This document shows positions 42,259 to 50,060 of a DNA stretch of 64,000 nucleotides, in pieces. The number at the start of each line of letters is the position of its first letter. Within the stretch, counting starts at the first letter, position 1. The DNA lies in the NCBI GenBank assembly GCA_963822145.1, contig CAWGGG010000005.1, forward strand, positions 186,001-250,000, read 5' to 3'. The position numbers were made by a program, and so were the translations under genes. This stretch comes from UBA5072 sp963822145. GTDB taxonomy: Bacteria; Bacteroidota; Bacteroidia; Bacteroidales; UBA10428. The notes under the pieces are model-generated. The model was not told where the DNA came from, made no database searches, and saw only the letters and a program-made list of their open reading frames with translations.

Positions 42259-42582
42259 ATGAAAACGATTCGCTACTTTGCCGCTTTGCTCATGCTGGTT
42301 TCAGGGGTATGGCATGTGGTCCTTTATTTCAAAGCTCCTGATGTATGGGGAATAACTGCCCTGGTATTTGGCATTCTCTATCTCATCATCGGCCTGCTGC
42401 TGCTTAGGCCTAAGATGATCGGCGTGTATCTCGGACTAATTCCGGTTATTCCGCTAATCTCGGCTCCGTTTATAGTCAAGCCTGAAGACCTTGATATGAC
42501 TACAACCTCAATTTTGCTCATTGATCTGGTTGTGTTTGTCTGCTGTGTCTACCTGATCCTGAACAGAAAAAAGACATCCTGA
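42259..42582 (+). CDS. Small inner membrane protein, four helices
   Basis: The start at 42259 (MKTIRYFAALLMLVSGVWH) is more likely than the upstream TTG at 42238, which lies in repeat sequence. The 107-residue product has four hydrophobic helices separated by short loops, with few charged residues. It does not carry an obvious motif; the family is not recognised. It is followed 34 bp later by the gene for a lipoprotein with a SnoaL-like fold, perhaps one transcript. Confidence 0.6.
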   Translation: MKTIRYFAALLMLVSGVWHVVLYFKAPDVWGITALVFGILYLIIGLLLLRPKMIGVYLGLIPVIPLISAPFIVKPEDLDMTTTSILLIDLVVFVCCVYLILNRKKTS

Positions 42583-42616
42583 ATTTCAATTTACCCAACA
42601 TAAAACCTATAAACAC

Positions 42617-43081
42617 ATGAGAAAAGTACTTTTTGTTCTGATTGCTGCCGTCATGGTTATTGCCCTGGCATGTTCGCCAAAGACGGCAGTCGTGAATAAC
42701 GATGCGCTGGTTGATTCACTTAATGCTGCCTGCGCTGCCGTATGGAACTCCGGCAATGCTGAAACAGCTGCAAACTATTATGCAGAGGATGTCATCATGA
42801 CTTTTCAGGACAATGTAACCATCAGCGGCAGGGATTCAATGCTGATTTTTTGCAAAGGTGCCTCACCTTATATAAAGAATATGAAAATTTTCAGGGGTAC
42901 CTATGCGATTGTGGATGATCTCATCACAGAAACAGGACTGTATTCTTTCGACTGGGTGGCAGATGATCAGACCGTTTATCCGAACAGGGGAAGCTATATG
43001 ATGTATTGGAGAAAAGCACCTGAGAACAAGTGGGTGGCCATCATGCAGATCAACCACCAGGCCAATGTGGTGGTGAAGTAA
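42617..43081 (+). CDS. Lipoprotein with SnoaL/NTF2-like (DUF4440) domain
   Basis: A 154-residue protein with a lipoprotein signal (VIALAC at about residue 19). The remainder resembles the SnoaL/DUF4440 fold: NAACAAVWNSGNAETAANYY near residue 35, then DVIMTFQDNVTISGRDSML, and near the end YMMYWRKAPENKWVAIMQ. Such domains act as small-molecule binding or isomerase-like units, often as unknown lipoproteins in Bacteroidetes. It is 11 bp upstream of the alpha/beta hydrolase gene. Confidence 0.75.
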   Translation: MRKVLFVLIAAVMVIALACSPKTAVVNNDALVDSLNAACAAVWNSGNAETAANYYAEDVIMTFQDNVTISGRDSMLIFCKGASPYIKNMKIFRGTYAIVDDLITETGLYSFDWVADDQTVYPNRGSYMMYWRKAPENKWVAIMQINHQANVVVK

Positions 43082-43092
43082 TCCAGTGCGGT

Positions 43093-43971
43093 ATGAAACC
43101 TGCATTATTATTCTGCCTACTGCTGGTATCCGCCGGTATTGCTGCACAGGATGCCGTGCCTTACGGTTCTAACGAAAAGGTTGGCAAATATTTGGAAGTG
43201 AATGATATCAAAGTCTATTATGAAATCTATGGCGAAGGGGAACCCCTGTTGTTGATCCACGGAGGAATGGGATCCATTGAAAATTTTGTATATCAAATTC
43301 CCGAATTCTCAAAGGATTTCAGGGTAATAGCTGTGGACAGTCGTGCACAGGGAAGATCAACCGATTCGGAAAAGGAGATCACCTACGCCCTGATGGCTTC
43401 AGATATGGCTGAGCTGATCAGCAAGCTGAAGCTGGGAAGTGTAAACGTGGTCGGATGGAGTGACGGAGGCAATATAGGTCTGGAACTTGCCTATGCCCAT
43501 CCTGAAATGCTGAAAAAGCTCGTTTGCATCGGGGGGGATTATACGCACGAAAACTGGGAAGCAGATACCACCCGCACCGTCTGGATGGCAGCCGATGATC
43601 CGCTGTTATTAAAGACGCGCGATATGCTTATCCGGTATATGGGATCCATGGACAGGCTGTCATATCAACCTGACCGTTTGCCGGAGATCCGGAAAAAGCT
43701 CGGATATATGTGGGCCAATTATCCCAATTTCACTCCGGATCAGCTGCAAACGATCCAAACACCCACCCTGGTCATGGCCGGAGATCATGATTTGATCAGG
43801 GACCAGCTGACTTTTGATCTTTATGAAGCATTGCCCCATGCCCAATTATGCATCTTTCCGGGTGTTACTCATCTACTGCTTTGGGAAATTCCAGAGCTTG
43901 CAAACCAAACCATTCTTAATTTTCTGAAGACCCCTTACCGTGACATTGACCGGCTATATTTCTTCAGGTAA
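43093..43971 (+). CDS. Exported alpha/beta hydrolase
   Basis: The start at 43093 (MKPALLFCLLLVSAGIAAQ) gives a signal peptide and a 292-residue protein. The fold's catalytic parts are seen: oxyanion loop LLLIHGGMGS near residue 55, nucleophile GWSDGGNIG near 118, acid in VMAGDHDLI near 235, and histidine in FPGVTHLLLWE near 262. It is a carboxylesterase- or haloperoxidase-like hydrolase of unknown substrate. It directly follows the SnoaL-like lipoprotein (11 bp), so probably the two are co-expressed. Confidence 0.85.
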   Translation: MKPALLFCLLLVSAGIAAQDAVPYGSNEKVGKYLEVNDIKVYYEIYGEGEPLLLIHGGMGSIENFVYQIPEFSKDFRVIAVDSRAQGRSTDSEKEITYALMASDMAELISKLKLGSVNVVGWSDGGNIGLELAYAHPEMLKKLVCIGGDYTHENWEADTTRTVWMAADDPLLLKTRDMLIRYMGSMDRLSYQPDRLPEIRKKLGYMWANYPNFTPDQLQTIQTPTLVMAGDHDLIRDQLTFDLYEALPHAQLCIFPGVTHLLLWEIPELANQTILNFLKTPYRDIDRLYFFR

Positions 43972-44002
43972 AATACTTAAAAACAAAAACTTATTATACC
44001 TT

Positions 44003-44052
44003 TTAATCACTTAATCACTTAATCACTTAATCACTTAATCACTTCATCACCT
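44003..44052. repeat. Octamer array TAATCACT, second copy
   Basis: Five perfect TAATCACT units and one variant (TCATCACC), ending 13 bp before the EthD-family gene. The same 8-bp unit occurs at 25099-25178 and in reverse at 49965-50060. Confidence 0.88.
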
Positions 44053-44065
44053 AAACCCTATAAAC

Positions 44066-44374
44066 ATGATAAGAGTTGTAGTTCTCTACCCGCAAACCGG
44101 CGACAATTGGTTCAACATGGATTATTATATCAAGAACCATATTCCATTGGCCAAAAGACTGCTGGAGCCCTATGGTATGGAAAAATTCGAATTCGATAAA
44201 GGACTTGCCGGCCTGGAGGGTCCTGCTCCCTATTTTGCCATTGCCTACCTAACCTTTAAAAGCCCGGATCAATTTCAGGCTGGTTTTGCCGCCCATGGTA
44301 AAACCCTATCCGATGACATGCCCAACTACACGAAGGATGTCATCATTCAGATCGGCGAAATCGTTCAGTTGTAA
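44066..44374 (+). CDS. EthD-family (dimeric alpha/beta barrel) protein
   Basis: A 102-residue protein beginning MIRVVVLYPQTGDNWFNMDYYIK, with the family pattern (YY-x-x-H-I-P-L-A-K) and later GFAAHGKTLSDDMPNYTKD, seen in small EthD-like proteins. Such proteins dimerise to a ferredoxin-like barrel and act in ring or ether degradation, or have unknown functions. It is preceded by the octamer array and followed 5 bp later by the second CCCCGACGGGG hairpin. Confidence 0.85.
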   Translation: MIRVVVLYPQTGDNWFNMDYYIKNHIPLAKRLLEPYGMEKFEFDKGLAGLEGPAPYFAIAYLTFKSPDQFQAGFAAHGKTLSDDMPNYTKDVIIQIGEIVQL

Positions 44375-44379
44375 GGAAC

Positions 44380-44409
44380 CACCCCGACGGGGTACACCCC
44401 GTCGGGGTG
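44380..44409. repeat. CCCCGACGGGG palindrome pair, copy 2
   Basis: The arms CACCCCGACGGGGT (44380-44393) and the exact complement (44396-44409) have just two bases between them, a perfect 14-bp inverted repeat. It lies between the EthD-family gene and the epimerase pseudogene. It shares the core CCCCGACGGGG with the copy at 40995-41029. Confidence 0.85.
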
Positions 44410-44444
44410 TCTGACAATCACCTAACCACTAATCAATCAATACC

Positions 44445-45422
44445 ATGAAAATTTTCATAACAGGGGCTACCGGGTTTATCGGAAACCAGGTGGTCAACCG
44501 GCTGAGTCAAACCGAATCATGAACTGGTCTGTCTGGTCAGGAAAAACAATGAAGCCAGCGAACGACTCAAATCGCTCGGCGCAAAATTAATTATAGGAGA
44601 TATTACCGATAAAGCGTCCATGTTACCGGGAATGAAAGGATGTGACTGGGTAATAAACATTGCTGCACTTTACTCATATTGGGAACCGGATAATGGTCTT
44701 TATCATAAGAATAATGTTGAAGGAACACGTAATGTGCTGGAGTGTGCTCTGGAGAACAAATTTCAAAGGTGGTGCATGTTAGCACCGTAGTCACGTATGG
44801 AAAGCCTGCTGATGTTCCCTACACCGAAGAAAGCAAGGTTGGTCCTGTTCGTTTCAGCAGATACTCCCAGACAAAATTCGAAGGAGATCAGATACTTTGG
44901 GACTTATACAGGAACAAGAGTCTACCGGTAGTGGTGGTATATCCTTGCGCAGTATTGGGAGCCGGAGATCCAAAAGCAACAGGAAAATATGTTTCTGACC
45001 TGATACATAAAAGATTGCCTGCCACTGTTTTTAAAAATGCCACGCTCACCTGGGTACATGTGAATGATGTAGCTGAAGCCATTGTCAGGGCCGTCGAGAA
45101 GCCTGGAAATCTGGGTGAGAAATACCTGATCGGTAATAATCGGCTGACCCTGGCCGAAATAAATAAGATGGTCAGTGAAATATCCGGAATAAGAATACCA
45201 AAAATGTCAATGCCTGATTTCCTAGCCGTGCTTAGTGCCTACCTGTTTACCGGCCTGTCCAGATTGATTAAGGTCCAACCCCCCTGGGGCATGTCAGTCG
45301 ATCAAATCAGAATGATGAAAGTTGGATTCCAGGTTGATGGAAGCAAAGCTGAGCGGGAGCTGGGCATTAAATATACCCCGATCTATAAAGCATTGGAAGA
45401 GGAAATTGCTGCAGATAAATAG
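44445..45422 (+). pseudogene. NAD-dependent epimerase/dehydratase, two compensating frameshifts
   Basis: The gene starts at 44445 with MKIFITGATGFIGNQVVNRL, an extended SDR nucleotide loop, but meets TGA after 25 codons. The next frame continues from about 44518 (HELVCLVRKNNEASERL) to about 44757. The original frame then resumes (SKVVHVSTVVTYGKP, with the active-site Y-S-Q-T-K near YSQTKFEGDQ), to the stop at 45422. So there is one extra base near 44514-44518 and one missing base near 44757-44763. If repaired the protein has about 325 residues, the normal SDR length. The middle frame has no other stops, so the damage is recent or a sequencing or assembly error. Confidence 0.8.
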
Positions 45423-45434
45423 TAGGACAAAAAT

Positions 45435-46349
45435 ATGAAAGTATTACTTATTATTATCGGGGCACTTTTCATGCTTGGACTTTTATTGTGGTTTGCAGGG
45501 GAGCGTGGAAGGCTTATTCTGCCTTCAACAGGAAGGTTTATAAGAATGGCCGGTCTGAAGCGTTTCCTGAGCTTTTCCACCCTGCATGGGTACATCTATC
45601 TCAGGCTGCAGAAACAATACCTGAATTTTCTGATCAAGGCTAATCCGACCTCGCCTGATTTTGTGCGCAAATTTGTAACCAACAGATATCACAGCAAGAT
45701 CCTAACTCAGGAACAGGCGAAAAAGATCATTACCATCGACAGGGATATACCCTTACAGAACCTTGAACAGGTCATTCCCCATGAGATTGCCCGTAGCATT
45801 GTGCTGAATGCTTCTCCGAAAATTGTAGCCTTTGAATGCGGATGCAGGCATTCACGCCCCAATCCCTGCCAGCCCACCCAGGTATGTTTGTTTATTGGGG
45901 AACCCTATGCGGATTTTATGCGGGAACATCACCCGAAAGAAAGCCGGGAGCTCACCAGGGCAGAGGCGCTTAAATTAATCGATGAGGAACATGCGCGCGG
46001 GCATCTTCATTCCGCCTGGTTCAAGGACGCGATGATGGACCGGTTTTATGTCATCTGTAATTGCTGCAAATGCTGTTGCGGCGGAATTGAGAATATGGTG
46101 AAATTTGGTTCGCCACAGATGGCCTCCTCAGGATATGTTATTGAGGCCAATGCTGATCTTTGTGAGGCTTGCGGCAGATGCGTGGAAACCTGTCCGTTTG
46201 AGGCACTCTCACTTGCAGATGATCAGGTGGCCATGGATTGGGAAAAATGCATGGGTTGCGGGGTATGCGTGGATCAGTGCCCCAATAAAGGATTGACGTT
46301 GAAAAGGGATGAAAGGAAGGGTATGCCGCTGGAGGTGGAGACATTGTAG
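45435..46349 (+). CDS. Membrane-anchored ferredoxin-like protein with extra cysteine cluster
   Basis: A 304-residue protein with an N-terminal membrane helix (about residues 4-22). It has an unusual cysteine set in the middle: ECGCRHSRPNPCQPTQVC near residue 135 and YVICNCCKCCCGGIEN near 210. At the C-terminus is a normal two-cluster ferredoxin, CEACGRCVETCP and CMGCGVCVDQCP. It likely carries at least three Fe-S clusters, facing the cytoplasm. Similar proteins are annotated only as 4Fe-4S binding protein. It is 12 bp after the epimerase, so they may be one operon. Its stop TAG is the start of a heptad array. Confidence 0.82.
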   Translation: MKVLLIIIGALFMLGLLLWFAGERGRLILPSTGRFIRMAGLKRFLSFSTLHGYIYLRLQKQYLNFLIKANPTSPDFVRKFVTNRYHSKILTQEQAKKIITIDRDIPLQNLEQVIPHEIARSIVLNASPKIVAFECGCRHSRPNPCQPTQVCLFIGEPYADFMREHHPKESRELTRAEALKLIDEEHARGHLHSAWFKDAMMDRFYVICNCCKCCCGGIENMVKFGSPQMASSGYVIEANADLCEACGRCVETCPFEALSLADDQVAMDWEKCMGCGVCVDQCPNKGLTLKRDERKGMPLEVETL

Positions 46350-46420
46350 GCTGAAGACTGGAGGCTAAAGGCTGAAGGCTGAAGGCTGAAGGCTGAAGGC
46401 TGAAGGCTGAAGGTTGAAGA
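46347..46420. repeat. Left heptad array (GGCTGAA)n
   Basis: Starts inside the TAG stop of the ferredoxin gene (TAGGCTGAAG). After two degenerate units come GGCTAAA and about seven GGCTGAA units, ending AGGTTGAAGAGG. Period 7. Confidence 0.9.
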
Positions 46421-46447
46421 GGAACACTTAAGAGGCAAAAGTACTGA

Positions 46448-46798
46448 TTAACGCATAGCTTTAATTAGCGATCCCAGTACTTTTTCGGTTTCCAATATTT
46501 TTAAATCACATTCTTTACCAAGGGTTTCTTGAATATAGCCGAGTCGCAATGCCAACCCAAATTGATAATGCAGTTCTTTTAATGAACCGTATGCGATTTC
46601 AAGAAATCTGCGGTACTCACTCTGGGTCAGACGCGCACAACCTTCAACAATATTAGAAGGTACTGAAATTCCACATCTTCTCATTTGGGATGTAAGACCA
46701 AACATTTCGTCCTTGGGGAATCCTTTGGTCAATCTGTAAACCAGGAACACCAATTCATCAGCAAGTTCAAATGCTCTTAATTTTGAATGATCTCTCAT
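46448..46798 (-). CDS. Four-helix bundle protein (23S rRNA intervening-sequence / Avd-like family)
   Basis: A 116-residue, mostly helical protein. It starts MRDHSKLRAFELADELVFLV and has the family signature FPKDEMFGLTSQMRRCGISV followed by PSNIVEGCARLTQSEYRRFL and IAYGSLKELHYQ. This is the four helix bundle family known from proteins within 23S rRNA intervening sequences and, more remotely, the Avd accessory of diversity-generating retroelements. The molecular function of free-standing copies is unknown. It is not within rRNA here. Inverted heptad arrays lie on both sides, 27 and 46 bp away. It is unrelated to the genes around it. Confidence 0.9.
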   Translation of the reverse strand: MRDHSKLRAFELADELVFLVYRLTKGFPKDEMFGLTSQMRRCGISVPSNIVEGCARLTQSEYRRFLEIAYGSLKELHYQFGLALRLGYIQETLGKECDLKILETEKVLGSLIKAMR

Positions 46799-46844
46799 GC
46801 CTAACGGGTTTTAATAATTAACAAACCTGAACTTTCTAAAATAT

Positions 46845-46890
46845 GCTTTAAGCCTTCAGCCTTTAGCCTTAAGCCTTAAGCCTTAAGCCT
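46845..46890. repeat. Right heptad array (GCCTTAA)n, inverted relative to the left one
   Basis: About seven heptads (GCTTTAA, GCCTTCA, GCCTTTA, GCCTTAA three times, GCCTCAT), 10 bp before the stop of the 46901 gene. Its reverse complement is GGCTTAA/GGCTGAA, matching the left array. Confidence 0.9.
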
Positions 46891-46900
46891 CATATTCCCC

Positions 46901-48178
46901 TCAATCATCCAGTGCCGCATACACCAGCGCCCTGAATTTGTCCCCTAACTCGCCGTGAGTAAGCGGGAATTGCTGTGCAAAGAGCAGGCATACCAGTTGC
47001 TCTTCAGGATCAGCCCAATAGGTGGTTCCCCAGAAACCGCCCCAGGCGAAAGATCCCTCAGTCATTCCCAGTCTGGCCTGACCGGCTTGGGTCGTAATTT
47101 CGAATCCAAGGCCGAATTTATTGGCGCCAAGGTTCAGATCCCCGATCTGGTTGCAGGTCATCAGATCCACCGTTCTTCTGGAAAGAATTCGCTTTCCGTT
47201 GTATTCGCCGTCGTTCAGCAGCATCTGGAGAAAAATGGCATAATCCGAAATAGAGGAACTCAATCCGGCCCCGCCGGAAAAATAGGTGCCCTCTGCAAGA
47301 GGATAATCGGCATTGATACCCGGTAAGGCCTCTGGATACCATTTCATGGCATGGTGTCCCGTATCTTCGGTGGATACGGCTACGAGCCGGGATTGCTTTT
47401 CTTTGGGCAAGTAAAAATAGGTATCTTCCATGTCCAGGGGTTCAAACAGTTTTTCCTTCAGGAAACGATCGAACGGCATGTCCGAAAGAACCTCCACCAG
47501 GTAACCCAGGACATCGGTATTGAGACCGTAAGTGAATCGCTCCCCGGGTTGATGAACCAGCGGAAGTTTTGCGAGTTTTTTCATCCAATCGCCCAGGACA
47601 AGAGGACGGCTTTCAAATCCAACAGGAATGCCGGCTTTGGCATAGATGGCGTTCATGGGAGCAGAACCGATTCCGGCATAATCAATTCCGGAAGTATGGG
47701 TGAGCAGATCCCTGATGGTGATCTCACGGCTGGCAGGCACGGTTGTATAAGAAGTATCTTTGGGATCAAACTGACTGAGCACCACAGGATGGGCAAACTC
47801 AGGTATGTATTTGGAGATCGGGTCGTCGAGCAGGAGTTTCCCCTCTTCATAAAGCATCATAACGGCCACACTGGTGATGGCCTTGGTCTGTGAAGCAATG
47901 CGGAAAATAGCATCCTTTTCCAGGGGTGTCTTCTTTTCTGCATCACTGACCCCGAATGATTTCCAGTAGGCAATCTTGCCATTCCGGGCAATAAAGGCTA
48001 CTGCGCCATTGACCAATTGATTATCAATACTTCTCTGTATCAGGCTGTCAATATTGCCGAGTCTGTCGGATGACATTTCAACTGTGGCAGGATCAACCTT
48101 TTCGATCGCAGTTTGTTTGATACATGAATGGAAGCCGATCCAGGAAAAGACCAGCAGCAGCAGGGTTAATTTTTTCAT
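46901..48178 (-). CDS. Serine hydrolase lipoprotein, class C beta-lactamase / esterase family
   Basis: The start at 48178 (MKKLTLLLLVFSWIGFHSC) gives a lipoprotein signal with cysteine at residue 19; a start 45 bp upstream would lengthen the positive stretch. The 425-residue protein has the penicillin-binding fold: RIASQTKAITSVAVM with the S-x-x-K nucleophile motif near residue 103, YGLNTDVLGYLVE (Y-x-N) near 210, and a C-terminal FAWGGFWGTTYWADP segment in the place of the K-T-G/H-x-G motif. It is likely an esterase or D-Ala peptidase-like hydrolase rather than a resistance enzyme. Confidence 0.87.
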   Translation of the reverse strand: MKKLTLLLLVFSWIGFHSCIKQTAIEKVDPATVEMSSDRLGNIDSLIQRSIDNQLVNGAVAFIARNGKIAYWKSFGVSDAEKKTPLEKDAIFRIASQTKAITSVAVMMLYEEGKLLLDDPISKYIPEFAHPVVLSQFDPKDTSYTTVPASREITIRDLLTHTSGIDYAGIGSAPMNAIYAKAGIPVGFESRPLVLGDWMKKLAKLPLVHQPGERFTYGLNTDVLGYLVEVLSDMPFDRFLKEKLFEPLDMEDTYFYLPKEKQSRLVAVSTEDTGHHAMKWYPEALPGINADYPLAEGTYFSGGAGLSSSISDYAIFLQMLLNDGEYNGKRILSRRTVDLMTCNQIGDLNLGANKFGLGFEITTQAGQARLGMTEGSFAWGGFWGTTYWADPEEQLVCLLFAQQFPLTHGELGDKFRALVYAALDD

Positions 48179-48277
48179 TGCCGGTAATTTTAGAAATGAT
48201 GAATAGAAAAGCTTTTTTAACACGATTAAAGTAATAAAAGGTGGGGAAATATCAAAGGAATTTTTAAACTATTAGTC

Positions 48278-48330
48278 TTCAGGCTAATGTTATATGTTGT
48301 AGGTTGCATGTTGTATGTTGTAGGCCTGAA
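48278..48330. repeat. Heptad array ATGTTGT/AGGTTGC with short inverted ends
   Basis: Five or six 7-bp units (ATGTTAT, ATGTTGT, AGGTTGC, ATGTTGT, ATGTTGT) at about 48287-48323, flanked by TTCAGGC (48278-48284) and its exact complement GCCTGAA (48324-48330). It lies in the 220-bp divergent gap between the serine hydrolase and the cupredoxin-like gene. Confidence 0.75.
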
Positions 48331-48398
48331 TACCAGTGAGACAGAATGATGATTAACTTTTTTAAAGCAAGTTTGTTTCTATTCTAAAATCTACAACA

Positions 48399-49016
48399 AT
48401 GAAAACCAAAAATCTACTTTTAATGATGCTTTTATGCACGGTTTCAGGTTTAAAAGCACAGACAACCCATACAATAAGCGAAAGCGGTTTTACATATGTA
48501 CCTACGGAGCTAACCGTGAATACAGGAGAAACGGTTGAGTTCAATACCACTTCAAGCCACCCTGTACGTGAAGTGAGTGAGGCAACCTGGAATGACAATG
48601 GCATAACGTTGCTTGAAGGAGGATTCTCATTTAATGATGGGAGTGGTACGGTAACTTTTAACACGCCAGGTGTGCATTATTATGTTTGCACGGCACATGT
48701 GGCTTCACAGGGCATGAAAGGTAAGATAACTGTAGTGGGAGCGGCAGGACTTGATGAAATATCAGTCTCTGATGGATATGATGTTTATCCGGTTCCACTT
48801 AAAGGAAGTGATCTGACGATCTCGTCAAAAACATCAGCGCCGGAGACCGTGGATGTTTCTATCTATGACCTGGCAGGTAACCTCAGGATATCCGCTCTGG
48901 TAACAATCACAGACGGCAAATATCCAATGGATTGTTCCGTGCTTCCGGCGGGCATTTTCATCATGAAACTGAAAACTGCGGAGGGAGCTTCATTTGCCAA
49001 GCTGGTTAAGGAATAA
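48399..49016 (+). CDS. Secreted cupredoxin-like protein with T9SS sorting domain
   Basis: A 205-residue protein. The signal peptide ends near SGLKAQ. Residues about 22-110 read as a plastocyanin/azurin-type domain with a first histidine in NTTSSHPVREVS and the ligand cluster YYVCTAHVASQGM (Cys, His, Met) near residue 95, which is a full type 1 copper set. Residues about 120-205 (from YDVYPVPLKGSDL, with LPAGIFIMKLKTAEGASFAKLVKE at the end) are a type A T9SS C-terminal domain. It is thus a surface or extracellular copper electron carrier or copper-binding protein. Confidence 0.85.
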   Translation: MKTKNLLLMMLLCTVSGLKAQTTHTISESGFTYVPTELTVNTGETVEFNTTSSHPVREVSEATWNDNGITLLEGGFSFNDGSGTVTFNTPGVHYYVCTAHVASQGMKGKITVVGAAGLDEISVSDGYDVYPVPLKGSDLTISSKTSAPETVDVSIYDLAGNLRISALVTITDGKYPMDCSVLPAGIFIMKLKTAEGASFAKLVKE

Positions 49017-49028
49017 AAGCTTCTGTAG

Positions 49029-49958
49029 CTATCTTATCTCCAGTGTTTTCATAAGCTGGACCATACCTTGTTCGGGTGACAGCGGTTCATAGCCAAAGCG
49101 CTTTTCGAACTTACTGCTGTTAAATATATAATCCCTGTCATACTGGTAGGCCATTTCTGCAAATTCCCTAAAGAGGGGTACAAACAGCCCTATCAACCGT
49201 AACATCCAGACGGGTATGACAGTGAAGCGCGGATTTTTATTCATAATTCCCGCGATGAGCTCAATCCATTGCTGGCCGGTTAAGCGTTGATTACTTGTTG
49301 GAAGGTGCCAGATCTGGTTAAAAGCATCAGGTGTGTTACCCAGGATGGCAGTAGCTTTAGCCCCATCGGTGGCTGCAGTAAAGGTGTGAATTTTTGCAGC
49401 ACTGGCAAACCACATGGCTTTCTTTCCTTTGGCCAGGTTTTTAACCACCATTTCCACCAGTACACTATTCTTTGGTGAATAAAAGTCAGCTGCGCGCGCG
49501 ATGATGGCAGTGAGTCTTTTTCGCTGCACTTCTTCCAGGATCATGCCGGCAATGGTTGCCCTAACAACTCCTTTTTTACTGGAAGGCCTCACAGGTGTTT
49601 CCTCGGTGAGGTTATTCATATAATCTTTGTCATACATGTAAACATTGTCAAAAAAAACAAGCTTTGCCTGATGTTTTATACATCCATCCAGTACATTACG
49701 CATGATAACAGGCCATTGTCTTTGCCACACGCTGGCCTTGTATGCAAGACCGGCAGTGAGGTAAACCACCTCAGATCCTTCTATGGCCCTATCCACTGCA
49801 GCATGATCCATAAGATCTGCTGGTAATAGCTCATCTCCATCGTTTACCTTTTTTGGGTTGCGACTTACCAGCCTAATGCTGCTGGTGTGCCGGCGGAGTT
49901 CTTTTGCCAGTGGAATGCCTATTCCGCCTCCGGAGCCAAGAATGGTTTGCATGGACAT
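49029..49958 (-). CDS. NAD-dependent epimerase/dehydratase family protein (atypical SDR)
   Basis: A 309-residue protein starting MSMQTILGSGGGIGIPLAKEL, a glycine-rich nucleotide loop of the extended SDR type (G-x-G-G-x-I-G). The VYLTAGLAYKASVWQRQWP and NVYMYDKDYMNNLTEETPVR segments resemble epimerase-like reductases; the Y-x-x-x-K pair is changed, so catalytic status is unclear. Substrate unknown. Its start codon is 7 bp from a perfect octamer array (49965-50060), so the array is in its leader or promoter. Confidence 0.78.
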   Translation of the reverse strand: MSMQTILGSGGGIGIPLAKELRRHTSSIRLVSRNPKKVNDGDELLPADLMDHAAVDRAIEGSEVVYLTAGLAYKASVWQRQWPVIMRNVLDGCIKHQAKLVFFDNVYMYDKDYMNNLTEETPVRPSSKKGVVRATIAGMILEEVQRKRLTAIIARAADFYSPKNSVLVEMVVKNLAKGKKAMWFASAAKIHTFTAATDGAKATAILGNTPDAFNQIWHLPTSNQRLTGQQWIELIAGIMNKNPRFTVIPVWMLRLIGLFVPLFREFAEMAYQYDRDYIFNSSKFEKRFGYEPLSPEQGMVQLMKTLEIR

Positions 49959-49964
49959 AAGGTT

Positions 49965-50060
49965 ATTAAGTGATTAAGTGATTAAGTGATTAAGTGATTA
50001 AGTGATTAAGTGATTAAGTGATTAAGTGATTAAGTGATTAAGTGATTAAGTGATTAAGTT
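49965..50060. repeat. Perfect 12-unit octamer array ATTAAGTG
   Basis: Eleven identical copies of ATTAAGTG and a twelfth with a changed last base, without interruption. This is the reverse complement of the CACTTAAT array at 25099-25178 and 44003-44052. It lies in the divergent gap between the SDR gene and the GH97 gene, 7 bp from the SDR start and 93 bp from the GH97 start. The perfect copies suggest recent expansion by slippage. Confidence 0.95.

Larger units (their letters stand above)
46347..46890. mobile_element. Putative small cassette: four-helix-bundle gene bracketed by inverted heptad arrays
   Basis: A 544-bp unit filling the gap between two convergent genes. Left end: about ten heptads of GGCTGAA (46347-46420). 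Right end: about seven heptads of GCCTTAA/GCCTTCA (46845-46890), which are the complement of the left ones. An 18-bp segment (GGCTAAAGGCTGAAGGCT at 46363-46380) has its perfect inverted copy at 46851-46868. The single gene inside is on the minus strand. No transposase is present. Calling it mobile is an inference from the terminal inverted repeats. Confidence 0.45.

Noticed and set aside
46901..48178. Beta-lactamase resistance gene
   Set aside because: The class C fold is present but it is a lipoprotein of the broad serine hydrolase family with a changed third motif; no reason to call it a resistance enzyme.
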